Source: GYS-P2D sp964489125
GTDB lineage: Bacteria; Bacteroidota; Bacteroidia; Chitinophagales; Saprospiraceae
Assembly: GCA_964489125.1 (NCBI GenBank)
Contig: CAZAXY010000012.1
Coordinates: forward strand, 1 to 48,986
Length of the DNA: 48,986 bases
Direction of reading: 5' to 3'
How positions within the stretch are numbered: the first letter of the stretch is position 1; every line of letters starts with the position of its first letter. The notes below the pieces were generated by a model. That model was not told the origin of the DNA, did not search any database, and was given only the letters and a program-made list of their open reading frames with translations. Shown piece after piece: positions 34,363 through 43,673 of this stretch. Made by a program: the position numbers and the translations under genes.

Positions 34363-35757
34363 TCAACTATACCCAATCAACACACTTATAACCAAAAAAA
34401 TCAAACTTACTAAGAGAATCGTCAACATAAACGGCGCTATAAATCGTAACCACCGATCAAAGGGTACCCTCGCCATGCTCAGCATGGCGATTAATCCACC
34501 GAGGGTAGGGTTGATAAGATTAGTCACGCCATCTCCGATCTGAAAGGCCAGTATCGTCACTTGCCTGTTGAGTCCTACAATGTCGCCGATTGGTATCATG
34601 ACTGGCAAGGTAGCCAGAGCCTGTCCACTTCCAGATGGAATCATAAGGTTCATCACGCATTGTGCCAGCGACATGATAATTGCTGACCCATAGGTGGGTA
34701 ATATTAGCAGCACTTCTGAGAGGTGATAAGCTATAGTATCGCTGATGGTACCCATCTCAAGGATGACTTTTATAGTTGTGGCGATACCTACCATAAATGC
34801 GCCAGGCGCAACTACTGCTACAGAGTGTAGGGTAGTCTCGCTAATCTCCTTCGAAGAGAGCCTGGCGACGATTCCTGAACCAAGCGCCATGATGATGAAC
34901 ATGGCCGAGATTTCCTGGAGATACCAGTGGTAGTTAAATATACCGAATAGCATGATCGCCATGCCGCCTAAGAACACCAAGGCGACTAACCAATTGTTGA
35001 CGCTCATGCTGTAGTCTTCCAGCTTCTTGGAGAGCGTAAAGCCTTCAGTATCCAGTCCAATGCCGAGGCTATTGGCAGCATCTGCTTCTATTTTTTTGAA
35101 ATAACGCACATTGTAATACGCCAACATGGCCAGCGCAGAAAAACACAATATCGACCTGAGCAATGCTCCTGAAAACATCGGTAGCTCAGCAATCTTATGA
35201 CCAGTGCCAATGGTATATGGATTGATAGGAGAGAGGCCGAATCCTATGGTTATCGCTGCCACAGATATGCCTACCGCCAGTATCAAATCTCCACCGATGG
35301 CCATCGCTAAGATGGCGCCAATAGGCACGAGTGCTATGTTGTTTTCATAGCCGACGCCAACACCCAGCATACCGAATACAAATGTCATCAGCACCACCAG
35401 CATATACTTACGCTTTAAGCCGAGCTGCTTGACGATGGTGCCAACGGCATGTTCTATCATTTGAGATTTTTGGAGTATGCCGAACATGATACCACTTGTT
35501 AAAACAATCCAGATGATATCCGATGCGGTCTTAAAACCCTTCGCAAAAGCCACGAACATGTCTAAGAAACTAAGCGGTGATTGGGGAAGATATTTAAATG
35601 TGCCGGGAATCACTCGCTGTCGTCCATCGACTAACTGTCTGTCGAAGCTTCCTGCTGGCAGTAGATAACTCATCGCAGTCGCCAGAACAATGATCCCAAA
35701 TAGCATTACGAGCGGATGGGGGATGTACTCGTACCACTTCTTTTTATTTTTCGGCAT
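34363..35757 (-). CDS. YfcC-family (C4-dicarboxylate/basic amino acid carrier-like) membrane transporter
   Basis: A 464-residue carrier with about eleven or twelve membrane spans. The family pattern includes IPHPLVMLFGIIVLATAMSY at the N-terminus and LLPAGSFDR soon after. Later come GVGYENNIALVPIGAI, IGFGLSPINPYTIG and, in the second half, MNLMIPSGSGQALATLP. Relatives include YfcC and ArcD-like exchangers. The ArgE-like deacetylase follows after 141 bases on the same strand. The pair may import and deacylate an N-acyl amino acid or small peptide, which is an inference from order. Confidence 0.88.
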   Translation of the reverse strand: MPKNKKKWYEYIPHPLVMLFGIIVLATAMSYLLPAGSFDRQLVDGRQRVIPGTFKYLPQSPLSFLDMFVAFAKGFKTASDIIWIVLTSGIMFGILQKSQMIEHAVGTIVKQLGLKRKYMLVVLMTFVFGMLGVGVGYENNIALVPIGAILAMAIGGDLILAVGISVAAITIGFGLSPINPYTIGTGHKIAELPMFSGALLRSILCFSALAMLAYYNVRYFKKIEADAANSLGIGLDTEGFTLSKKLEDYSMSVNNWLVALVFLGGMAIMLFGIFNYHWYLQEISAMFIIMALGSGIVARLSSKEISETTLHSVAVVAPGAFMVGIATTIKVILEMGTISDTIAYHLSEVLLILPTYGSAIIMSLAQCVMNLMIPSGSGQALATLPVMIPIGDIVGLNRQVTILAFQIGDGVTNLINPTLGGLIAMLSMARVPFDRWLRFIAPFMLTILLVSLIFLVISVLIGYS

Positions 35758-35996
35758 ATCGTAAATATATCGGATATCTGTGAGCTATACACACATAGGA
35801 TACCAATAAAGGAATGGAGCTTCTTGCACAATATATTTGCTATTCTGTGGCAAGAGCATATCAGTTCTGATAGACTTTGTTTTAGTGACCTTCTACGCAC
35901 CAGCATTCCAAAAACTTGAATGCTGCTGGTGGGCTACGAATTGAAGTAAAAGCTATGCGCAATTTCTGGTAGCGCTGATCAATGAGGAAGAACCTC
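35758..35996. other. Spacer with an imperfect hairpin
   Basis: CAGCATTC (35901-35908) pairs with GAATGCTG (35918-35925), and a bulged CACC/GGTG extends the stem. It lies downstream of the gene at 35997 on the minus strand and could help end its transcript, although no T-run follows. Nothing else is recognised. Confidence 0.35.
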
Positions 35997-36830
35997 TTAG
36001 CGTCCAACTCTCTCTCCTCCAAATTGAATCCATAAATAGCTTTTAGAGCCCAGACTAAATCCTTCATTTTCTGGCGAACCATAAGTAGTGTGGTGTGAGA
36101 AAGGAGCAACGATTCCATTGATGCTTTTGAAATCTACAAACTGAGCTGTGACATGTACAAATCTGGCTTTCCCTCTATAAGTGAAATTTAGCCATTCAAT
36201 TAGTTTGGTATCCTGATCTAAGTATAGCACATACTGGTCATATTCTCGATTGACATCCTCACTACCCCAAGTAGCGTATAGTAAATCATAGGTTTCCCCT
36301 TTCACTGTACTTTCTCCACCATAGGCGATGATCGGAGCTTCGCTAATGCGGAAAGGAAATTGAAACCAGTAATTGCTGTTGACCATTTTTTCATAGTAGC
36401 TCTTATGATGTTCAAACTCCTTTTGGCCACCCTTGAGTAAATAAGATCTCCAGTTGTCCATTCCCCAGGTTTGTCCTTTGTCAGCACCGTTTAATAGGGT
36501 GTACTCACTATCATCTGTGCCCAAGATGGAAGTCATTTGAAACTGTATAGGTGCTTCTCCTTCGGTAGATAAGGTATCATCGGGCACACCTGCAAGCTGT
36601 ACAAAACTGCCAGTCTTATGTGCCAGGAAATTATCCTTTCCACCGTAAGCGGCTTGCATTTCATTCATTAATATGTTGCCTTTTGCAAAATCTTCTTCAG
36701 TGATTTTATCGCCCAAGTAGTTCGGTTTTATATCGACTGGTGTATTGACGAACCAAGTTCCTCCGATCAGAAGGACACCTAAAATACCTCCGATTATTTT
36801 CCATTTTTTTTTCATAGTCATTGTATTCAT
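35997..36830 (-). CDS. Membrane-anchored hypothetical protein
   Basis: A 277-residue protein with a basic start (MKKKWK) and one hydrophobic segment (IIGGILGVLLIGGTWF), then a soluble domain that would be periplasmic. The domain is strand-rich with many Trp and Tyr residues (WGMDNWRSYLL, NSNYWFQFPFRI). It resembles the open-barrel lipoprotein-sorting fold (LolA/LolB-like) only in general character. I do not recognise the family. Start choice among Met1, Met4 and Met6 cannot be resolved. Confidence 0.65.
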   Translation of the reverse strand: MNTMTMKKKWKIIGGILGVLLIGGTWFVNTPVDIKPNYLGDKITEEDFAKGNILMNEMQAAYGGKDNFLAHKTGSFVQLAGVPDDTLSTEGEAPIQFQMTSILGTDDSEYTLLNGADKGQTWGMDNWRSYLLKGGQKEFEHHKSYYEKMVNSNYWFQFPFRISEAPIIAYGGESTVKGETYDLLYATWGSEDVNREYDQYVLYLDQDTKLIEWLNFTYRGKARFVHVTAQFVDFKSINGIVAPFSHHTTYGSPENEGFSLGSKSYLWIQFGGERVGR

Positions 36831-37181
36831 AGACTGCCAGTGACATATAATGATCCGTTAAGTGATTCATTTGACTGACCATATTCTTGAGTTGAGAACC
36901 AATCTTAAAACTAACTACTAATTGTCGAATTGCTCGGATATGAGTCTATTACATGTCTATTATTGATATGAAATAGACAAGATGTGACACACATTCCGAT
37001 GAACAATTTTATAGCGTAATATCCATGTATATGCGGATGTTATATGTATTATGGTGGATAGGCTGTTGCAGGGCAAATGCTTTCTTAAGATATTAATGTT
37101 ATAAACAACAATATATAACCATGCAATAGCTATTGAGTCGTACTATAAAGCAGTCTTCTTACATTTACACAGATAGATATT
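36831..37181. other. Divergent intergenic region with GTCTATTA repeats
   Basis: This 351-base region separates two divergent genes and must hold both promoters. GTCTATTA occurs at 36944-36951 and 36955-36962, eleven bases apart. TGTCTATT (36954-36961) is inverted as AATAGACA (36972-36979). The set looks like an operator for a dimeric regulator. TACATTTA (37160-37167) is one base from a -7 box for the helicase gene. No coding sequence is supported. Confidence 0.4.
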
Positions 37182-39329
37182 ATGAATCCTGCAGAAGTCG
37201 CTAAAGAGTTTGTCCTACACACCGATATGCACGTATTTCTTACGGGCAAGGCAGGTACAGGTAAGACCACTTTATTGCGTAAGATTGCTGAAGAGAGCCG
37301 TAAGAATATGGTAATCACAGCACCCACAGGTGTGGCGGCGATTAATGCTGGGGGGATGACCATACACTCGTTCTTTCAGTTGCCGAGTAGTGCATTCGTG
37401 CCGACACATCCTGGTTATGCTGTTGATGGCGTAATGGACTGGCGCACGTTGGCACAGCAGCATCGCCTACGCAAGGAGAAGCGCAAGATCTTGATGGAAC
37501 TAGAGTTGCTCATCATTGATGAGATCAGTATGGTCCGGGCGGATTTACTCGATGCCATAGACTTCACTCTACGACGTATTCGCAAGCGAGAAGAGCCATT
37601 CGGTGGGGTACAGTTGCTGGCAATCGGAGACTTGTTTCAGTTGGCACCAGTAGTACGAGAAGAGAGTTGGTCACAACTCAGGTCTACCTATCAGTCTCCA
37701 TTTTTCTTTGACTCGCTGGTCTGGCAACGCTGTTCTCATGTCGCTGTTGAGTTACAGACGGTGTATCGTCAAGAGGACCAGACCTTTGTGGATATCCTCA
37801 ATAATATCCGAGAGGGTAATTATGAGGAGGACGATTTTGCTCAGCTCAATGAGCGCTATCGTGATGAAGTAGAGGAGTCAGACATCATCACGCTTACGAC
37901 ACATAATCGAAAGGCCGATGCTATCAATTCTCGTGAGCTGGCTCACCTCGAATCAACAGAAATCAGTCTCGAGGCAAGCGTGACAGGTAAGTTTAACGAG
38001 AACTCTTATCCCTTGCCTGAGGAGATCATCGTCAAGAAAGACGCTCGGGTAATGTTTGTCCGCAATCATCCCGATGGCTTCTACTACAATGGCAAGATCG
38101 GTGTGGTGACAGGTATGCATGACGAGATGTTATTCGTAAAGGCAGCGGATGAGCGAGAGCCCATAGCCGTCGAGCCCAGCGAATGGAAGAATAATCGATA
38201 TGCCCTCGATGATGAAACTAAGGAAATCAAGGTCGAAGAGGTGGGCAGCTATAAGCAGTATCCGATCCGCTTGGCATGGGCGGTCACCGTACATAAGAGC
38301 CAAGGGCTGACTTTTGATGAGATCAATGTAGACTTAGCAGATACCTTTGCTCCTGGGCAGCTTTATGTGGCGCTGAGTAGGTGTAGAACTTTAGAAGGGC
38401 TTACCCTCAAGAGCAAGCTGCGTCAGGAGAATATTAAGGTGGATCAACGAGTACTGTCATACTATCGACAGATCAGGATAGATCAGGACCATGCGGCTAT
38501 CCTCGAGGAGCGCAAACTAAAGTTTGAGCAGAAGCGGCTAAAGGAACTGTTCTCCCTGCAGAAACTTATCGTGTTGACAGATCAATGGGTCGATTACCTC
38601 AAGGATGAAGACCCACCAGATAAAAACAAGTTTCTTAAGCTCGCCCATACTATCAAGACGACCCTGACAGATCTGGATAAGACAGGTATTAAGTTTAGGC
38701 AGCAGCTCGAATATTTGTTTGAACAAGAGGGCGATCAGCAGAAAACCATCGTAGGGCGTGTAGATAAAGCCATAGGGTACTTTACCGATCAGCTTTATGA
38801 TAATTGTATCCAACCGCTGGAGGAACTGTATAAAGAATACAAGAAGGTTAAGTCATCGGTCCTCATCAAAAATATGATGTCACTCAACAATGCCCTATGG
38901 CATCATATGCAAGGAATCTATGAGCTGAGTTATCAGAACTATAAGATATACTCATCGATTCCTAAGCATAAGAAGACGATCTATTTTGATCCTAGCAAGA
39001 AGGCTCCTAAGCGAGTTAAAGGGGCCACCTATGATCTCACTTACAAGTTGTTCAAGGCAGGGCAGACCGTAGCGGATATCGCTAAACAGCGCTCTTTAGC
39101 ATCGAGTACGGTAGAGAGCCATTTAGGTAAACTGTTGCAGGATGATAAGTTAACGATCAATGAGTTGATGCCGCAAGAGCGCATCGATAAGGTTTATCCT
39201 TTACTAGTTGAGCACATAAATCTGGAGCTGTCCGATATGCGCAACAAGATTCCATTCTATACGAGCTTTGCAGAATTGAGGTGGTTGCGGACTTGGTATA
39301 AGAAGACTGGCGCTGACAAAGTAGAATAG
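37182..39329 (+). CDS. PIF1-like superfamily 1 helicase with C-terminal HTH domain
   Basis: A 715-residue ATP-dependent DNA helicase. Walker A is GKAGTGKTT at residues 22-30, motif II is LLIIDEISMVRADLLD near 107, GGVQLLAIGDLFQLAPV (motif III region) is near 140, and the C-terminal motifs VTVHKSQGLTFDE and LYVALSRCR are near 370-400. A long helical linker leads to a helix-turn-helix region (about 610-690: KAGQTVADIAKQRSLASSTV) like the HTH_40 domain of RecQ-type proteins. PIF1 enzymes act on forked or structured DNA. No repair operon is seen around it. Confidence 0.93.
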   Translation: MNPAEVAKEFVLHTDMHVFLTGKAGTGKTTLLRKIAEESRKNMVITAPTGVAAINAGGMTIHSFFQLPSSAFVPTHPGYAVDGVMDWRTLAQQHRLRKEKRKILMELELLIIDEISMVRADLLDAIDFTLRRIRKREEPFGGVQLLAIGDLFQLAPVVREESWSQLRSTYQSPFFFDSLVWQRCSHVAVELQTVYRQEDQTFVDILNNIREGNYEEDDFAQLNERYRDEVEESDIITLTTHNRKADAINSRELAHLESTEISLEASVTGKFNENSYPLPEEIIVKKDARVMFVRNHPDGFYYNGKIGVVTGMHDEMLFVKAADEREPIAVEPSEWKNNRYALDDETKEIKVEEVGSYKQYPIRLAWAVTVHKSQGLTFDEINVDLADTFAPGQLYVALSRCRTLEGLTLKSKLRQENIKVDQRVLSYYRQIRIDQDHAAILEERKLKFEQKRLKELFSLQKLIVLTDQWVDYLKDEDPPDKNKFLKLAHTIKTTLTDLDKTGIKFRQQLEYLFEQEGDQQKTIVGRVDKAIGYFTDQLYDNCIQPLEELYKEYKKVKSSVLIKNMMSLNNALWHHMQGIYELSYQNYKIYSSIPKHKKTIYFDPSKKAPKRVKGATYDLTYKLFKAGQTVADIAKQRSLASSTVESHLGKLLQDDKLTINELMPQERIDKVYPLLVEHINLELSDMRNKIPFYTSFAELRWLRTWYKKTGADKVE

Positions 39330-39427
39330 GGCGACATAAATTGTTAAATTGATGTTGTTACTAGTGACTCTTTCTTGCCTTAATTCGTCCAAAGAGCATT
39401 ATTTCATGTTTTAAATTAAACAGATAC

Positions 39428-39892
39428 ATGCTCGAAGTTCTAAAACAAATGGCTATCAAACAATTGATGTCCAAAATGGCATCAAATGCATTAGGTGCTG
39501 CAGAAACACAAGAAGCGGCTTCAGAAGGTGCTGGCGGAATCATGGACATTCTAATGTCAAAAGTTTCTGGTGGTCAATTAGATCAGGTGAAAGATCTCTT
39601 TGCAGGTGGAAATCTTGAAGAAAGCGGAATTTTTGCAGAGGCCAAGGCAAAAATGCAAGAGACGTTACAAGCTAAAGGAATGAGCGCTGAGGAAGCTCAA
39701 GCTGAAGCGGCCAATACTACTCCTGATGTACTTAATAGTTTAAAAGAGCGATTTCAATCATCAGATGAAGCGGATTCAGCTTTCGATCTTAACAATTTGT
39801 CAAATTTGCTCCCAGGCGGTGCAGGCGAGATCTTGAAGAATATCGGCGGTGCTGGTGACCTATTAAATAAGGCTAAGAACCTACTCGGATAA
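39428..39892 (+). CDS. Small Ala/Gly-rich hypothetical protein (DUF937-like composition)
   Basis: This 154-residue protein has no signal peptide. It contains repeated helical segments with hydrophobic-Gly motifs (MDILMSKVSGGQLDQVKDLF, LSNLLPGGAGEILKNIGG), a style shared with DUF937/YidB-type proteins. The family assignment is tentative. It is followed by a clear terminator, so it forms a separate transcription unit. Confidence 0.7.
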   Translation: MLEVLKQMAIKQLMSKMASNALGAAETQEAASEGAGGIMDILMSKVSGGQLDQVKDLFAGGNLEESGIFAEAKAKMQETLQAKGMSAEEAQAEAANTTPDVLNSLKERFQSSDEADSAFDLNNLSNLLPGGAGEILKNIGGAGDLLNKAKNLLG

Positions 39893-39923
39893 GAAATTAA
39901 TTCGAGAGCAAACAAACTTTTAT

Positions 39924-39956
39924 AAGCCAGCGGACTTTGTTTTGCTGGCTTTTTTT
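39924..39956 (+). terminator. Intrinsic terminator after the gene at 39428
   Basis: AAGCCAGC (39924-39931) pairs with GCTGGCTT (39944-39951) over a 12-base loop, followed by a run of T residues to 39956. It also separates the gene from the convergent LytTR regulator. Confidence 0.9.
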
Positions 39957-39965
39957 AGGTCTGTG

Positions 39966-40727
39966 TTATTGATCCATCCACCCCTTGAAACTGGTCATTT
40001 TATTGCGACTAACAACGAACTCTATGCTAGCCTTGAGTTTAGGGTCCAACATCACTTTTAGGCGCTGATTCATGTATGGATGTACCTGATGAATCGCATT
40101 AATATTAATAATCTGACTCCTGTTGATCTGAAAGAACATGGTCAAGTCTAACTCCGTGAATAGGCGCTCAATGGTCTTGCCATAGATATGGCGCTGGCCA
40201 TCCATGGTATGAAGGAAAGTGATGCTGTCTTCTGAATTGATGTAGGCGATATCCTGCACATCAACATATTCATAGTGTCCGCCACGCTTGACAAGACATC
40301 GATTCTTCTTTGATTTATTGATCGATTGAATCATCTCCGTGAACTTAACGGCATCATTGGATTGACTGGTGTAATGCTGCTCATACCTATTAATGGCACT
40401 TCTGAGATCATCGATATGAATAGGTTTGAGGAGATAGTCCACCGTGTAGACTTTAAAAGCGTCAAGCGCATATTCATCGTATGCCGTAGTGAATATGATA
40501 GGCTTATTCAGCTCAATATGATTGAAGATCTCAAAGCTCAAACCGTCGGCCAACTGGATATCCATGAATATTAGATCGAGGCTATCCTGATTCTTACTCA
40601 GATAATTGAGAGAGCCTTGAACACTGTCGATGTTGCTGATCGACTTGATTTCGGGTTTGATCTTATAGAGCATGCTCTTAAGATATTCGTAGGCATTGAT
40701 CTCATCTTCTATACTTAATATATTCAT
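39966..40727 (-). CDS. LytTR-family response regulator
   Basis: The 253-residue regulator has a receiver domain (1-120) with Asp56 in LIFMDIQLADG and Lys in YLLKPIH, followed by a LytTR DNA-binding domain (about 150-250: YEYVDVQDIAYINSEDS and FFQINRSQIININAIHQV). LytTR proteins bind direct repeats and often control envelope or adhesion genes. The sensor gene lies nine bases upstream on the same strand. Confidence 0.94.
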   Translation of the reverse strand: MNILSIEDEINAYEYLKSMLYKIKPEIKSISNIDSVQGSLNYLSKNQDSLDLIFMDIQLADGLSFEIFNHIELNKPIIFTTAYDEYALDAFKVYTVDYLLKPIHIDDLRSAINRYEQHYTSQSNDAVKFTEMIQSINKSKKNRCLVKRGGHYEYVDVQDIAYINSEDSITFLHTMDGQRHIYGKTIERLFTELDLTMFFQINRSQIININAIHQVHPYMNQRLKVMLDPKLKASIEFVVSRNKMTSFKGWMDQ

Positions 40728-40736
40728 AGATCTCGG

Positions 40737-41783
40737 TTAGAGCAGTGGTAGTGATACTCGAAACTCATCAACGTCATGAGAGCAGATCATCTTTCGATCT
40801 GTGAAGAAGGCAAATCGCTCTTGAATGTTCTTTAGTCCCATACCGGTAGAGGAGACCGCTTCGAGTTTTTTCTGAATGTTGTTAGTGACTGTGATATACT
40901 TAGACTGATCATCGATATCAATATTGATTGATAGAGCTTGACTCTTAGACACGATGTTGTGCTTGACGGCATTTTCTATGAGTAGTTGTAGGCTCATCGG
41001 CAATATGAAGTACGTTGATTCAGTAGGTGTCGGAAGATCGATATGCAGGGCATCCTTAAATCTCACACCGAGCAGTTCTGCATATAGCTGTGCTGATGCT
41101 AACTCTTTGTTCAGGGGTACTTTCATTTCATCTTTGGCACTGACAGAATACCTATAAAACTTAGACAGCTTAGACAGGTAGTCCATGGCATGTTCTTGAT
41201 CGATAGGGATTAGATTCATCAGGGTATTAAGACTGTTGAATAGGAAGTGCGGATTGATCTGATTGCGAAGATTGTGTAGCTGCGTTTGAGCATGGACTTT
41301 CTCCAACCGTTCATTTTCGATGATGGATTCTTTATACTTAAAGAAGTAGAAGCCAGCTTCATAGAGCGCAACGATTAAGGCCGACGGGACATAGATATTG
41401 ATAAGTGCCTGTAGGTGACTAGGAAGGACATCATCATTTATATTACATAAGTGGAATAAATATGACACGCAGATCCCAAGAATAGCTTTTATAATCGGTG
41501 CGGATAATAGTATAAATAATACTTCAAGGCCGACTCTTTTGGGGGCATCCTTAACATCTGGAAAGCGCTGATGCAATTTGATCAGCATGGTGCGATAAAA
41601 TATCCAGAAGCTCGTAACGAATATAAATGATTCAGGGACGAAATGAAACCAATATTCAAAGATGCCTGAATATTTCAAACTCAGCATTATGGGCATGATG
41701 CTGCTCATTACTGGAATGCCAATACGCATTAACCATCTATCATCAAAACCCAGTATGTCTACACTTGGCTTCAGTAGGCCCAT
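40737..41783 (-). CDS. LytS-like membrane sensor histidine kinase
   Basis: A 348-residue kinase of the His_kinase (LytS/YehU) type. Four hydrophobic segments occupy about residues 15-150. The short coiled linker leads to the phosphoacceptor His in NPHFLFNSLNTLMNL near 195, then the ATPase N-box LLIENAVKHN near 265 and the Gly motif TGMGLKNIQERF near 318. No extracellular sensor domain is present. It pairs with the LytTR regulator that follows after nine bases. Confidence 0.93.
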   Translation of the reverse strand: MGLLKPSVDILGFDDRWLMRIGIPVMSSIMPIMLSLKYSGIFEYWFHFVPESFIFVTSFWIFYRTMLIKLHQRFPDVKDAPKRVGLEVLFILLSAPIIKAILGICVSYLFHLCNINDDVLPSHLQALINIYVPSALIVALYEAGFYFFKYKESIIENERLEKVHAQTQLHNLRNQINPHFLFNSLNTLMNLIPIDQEHAMDYLSKLSKFYRYSVSAKDEMKVPLNKELASAQLYAELLGVRFKDALHIDLPTPTESTYFILPMSLQLLIENAVKHNIVSKSQALSINIDIDDQSKYITVTNNIQKKLEAVSSTGMGLKNIQERFAFFTDRKMICSHDVDEFRVSLPLL

Positions 41784-41813
41784 AACTATTTGTATGTATC
41801 AAAATTAAAAATA

Positions 41814-41840
41814 TGAGTGATGGTAAGATACCATCACTCA
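41814..41840 (-). terminator. Intrinsic terminator of the TonB C-terminal gene
   Basis: A perfect 12-base stem, TGAGTGATGGTA (41814-41825) and TACCATCACTCA (41829-41840), with a three-base loop. On the minus strand a T-rich tract follows. It lies between the TonB-like gene and the kinase gene, so the kinase and regulator have their own promoter. Confidence 0.8.
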
Positions 41841-41873
41841 TCTTAAACAAAGTAACTGAACGGTTCGATTTTC

Positions 41874-42311
41874 TCAATTCTTAAAATGAATCGGAATATG
41901 AACTGTACTCACTCCTTGATAAACAACATCCTTTGTTTTTACAGCATTAAAACTGGATAGTGATTCTATGACGGCTTGATCAAAAGCGCCGTTGGCTTTT
42001 TGTACGATGCGATTTTTGACGATGGTTCCATCGACATCCAGTTGTACTTCGATGACAACAGTTCCTTCCACCTGTATTGATTTCAAATAATCTGGATACT
42101 CTACATGCTTAGCAATATGCGCTGACAATTGGCGTATTGCTGTTTGCGAATGGTCGGTTTTATAAGCAACTTTACTAACTGTTGTAACATAGGTATCCGT
42201 CTTAGGAAGGTTTACGAGCGCCAGATCCGCCTGGGCATTAATAACGATGGCGGAGCTCAAGAATAATCCTAATCCTAATAAATGACGTGATAAGACTTTA
42301 ACCTTTTTCAT
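41874..42311 (-). CDS. Exported TonB C-terminal domain protein
   Basis: A 145-residue protein with a signal peptide (1-26) and a TonB C-terminal domain (about 62-142): VEYPDYLKSIQVEGTVVIEV and LDVDGTIVKNRIVQKA match the energy-transducer fold. The membrane anchor and proline-rich spacer of true TonB are missing, so it is a free periplasmic domain of unclear role. It is followed by a strong terminator and is divergent from the NTF2-like gene. Confidence 0.85.
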   Translation of the reverse strand: MKKVKVLSRHLLGLGLFLSSAIVINAQADLALVNLPKTDTYVTTVSKVAYKTDHSQTAIRQLSAHIAKHVEYPDYLKSIQVEGTVVIEVQLDVDGTIVKNRIVQKANGAFDQAVIESLSSFNAVKTKDVVYQGVSTVHIPIHFKN

Positions 42312-42414
42312 AATAACGATATTTAAATTTTTAATAGATGATTAATTATTTTTTATGATGACTCAAAGATGTGCCTCAGGACAGGGCAGAAGCTACCCAA
42401 TTTCGCTGAACGGT

Positions 42415-43311
42415 ATGAATTCTACATTGAAGTGTATAGTATTGATGATTCTGATAGGGAGCGTATCTCTACCGACCCTCAGAGCGCAGGATAGACTGGG
42501 TCAGTCAGATGCTGATGCTATTGAATCTAAGATTGATATGCTCTTTGATGCGATGAGAGCAAATGATAGCACAACGATTACTGACCTGTTTGTTGATGGC
42601 GCCACACTGTCCTCAATCTTTACGGAGACCACAAGCGGGAAGGTGGTGAAGAAGTCATCGCCGGCTGCGAGATTTATCACGGCAATTGGGACGCCCCATG
42701 ATAGCCAATGGGATGAGAGACTGTCATCCATAGAAGTGAAGGTTGATGGTGCCATGGGGTTGGCATGGACCGACTATAGCTTTTATGTGGATGAGGAGTT
42801 TAGCCATTGTGGTGTGAATGTTTTTGAGTTTATGAATACTGAAGCCGGATGGCAAATCTCGAATATCACAGATACCAGACGCAAGGACAATTGTGGTGAT
42901 GCCTCAGAGGCAGATATAGAAAGTCTACTCAACGGCTGGCATAAAGCTGCTGCCGAAGCTGATGAGGCGGTCTTTTTTGGCTCCATGCTCGAAGGCGGCA
43001 TCTACATTGGGACCGATGCTTCCGAGCGCTGGACTAGGGAAGAGATGTTAGTACTCTTAGGGAAGTATTTTGAGCGTGACTCGGCTTGGGACTTTAAGAC
43101 CATAGAACGCAATATTACCATGGCTGCTGACAATCGACTCGCATGGTTCGATGAACTACTAGACACCTGGATGGGTACTTGTCGAGCTTCTGGCGTAGTG
43201 CAACTCATTGATGGAGACTGGCGGATATCGCACTATCACCTATCTATAGCAGTACCTAACGATGTCGTCGATGGCTATCTGGAACTGATCGGCAAGACCC
43301 GAGAGGATTAA
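42415..43311 (+). CDS. Exported protein with two NTF2-like (SnoaL-type) domains
   Basis: An open frame begins at 42355, but the signal peptide (MNSTLKCIVLMILIGSVSLP) begins at ATG 42415, which I prefer; the protein then has about 298 residues. Two copies of the NTF2-like fold follow. The first starts near DADAIESKIDMLFDAMRAND and ends IDTRRKDNCG-like; the second runs from DIESLLNGWHKAAAEADE to WRISHYHLSI. Each begins with a long helix and ends with a WRIS- or WQIS-type strand. Both the ligand and any activity are unknown. Its 3' end overlaps the convergent DoxX-like gene by four bases. Confidence 0.8.
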   Translation: MNSTLKCIVLMILIGSVSLPTLRAQDRLGQSDADAIESKIDMLFDAMRANDSTTITDLFVDGATLSSIFTETTSGKVVKKSSPAARFITAIGTPHDSQWDERLSSIEVKVDGAMGLAWTDYSFYVDEEFSHCGVNVFEFMNTEAGWQISNITDTRRKDNCGDASEADIESLLNGWHKAAAEADEAVFFGSMLEGGIYIGTDASERWTREEMLVLLGKYFERDSAWDFKTIERNITMAADNRLAWFDELLDTWMGTCRASGVVQLIDGDWRISHYHLSIAVPNDVVDGYLELIGKTRED

Positions 43312-43673
43312 GCGGCGGTTCTATACTTCCACAAGAGTCTCGATGCTAAGACAAGAAGTATGCCCCAGAAAGAGTACCCTAATAGACCATGTCCAGCATG
43401 GTGGTGTGCAGCAGTGGCTAGGATCACATCAAAGAAAAACCCTGCATAAGCCCATTCTGAAAGGACTCGACTAGCATTAGAGATGATGGCAAAGATTCCT
43501 AAGACTTTGGCTATAGCCAGAGGTATGACGATGTAAGTAGGGTAGTTAAATGACTCGAAAAAACCTTTGATCGCTTCCGTATTGGTAAAATACATTGATG
43601 CCGAATAAGCAAAGAGGGCACACATCATAACGGTGACAATCCAATAGGCGATTTTAGCAGTTTTATTATTCAT
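43308..43673 (-). CDS. DoxX-like small membrane protein
   Basis: The 121-residue protein has four membrane spans. The first ends FAYSASMYF, then FFESFNYPTYIVIPLAIAKVLG, AYAGFFFDVILATAAHHHAGHG and a final span ending in a basic tail. Length and pattern match DoxX-like (DoxX_2) proteins. The upstream MFS gene overlaps by four bases (ATGA), so they are translationally coupled. The role is unknown. Confidence 0.82.
   Translation of the reverse strand: MNNKTAKIAYWIVTVMMCALFAYSASMYFTNTEAIKGFFESFNYPTYIVIPLAIAKVLGIFAIISNASRVLSEWAYAGFFFDVILATAAHHHAGHGLLGYSFWGILLVLASRLLWKYRTAA

Noticed and set aside
35882..36118. A 78-codon minus-strand frame overlapping the 3' end of the gene at 35997
   Set aside because: I tested whether it restored the C-terminus by frameshift. 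The 277-residue protein already ends normally and the second frame has no recognisable continuation.
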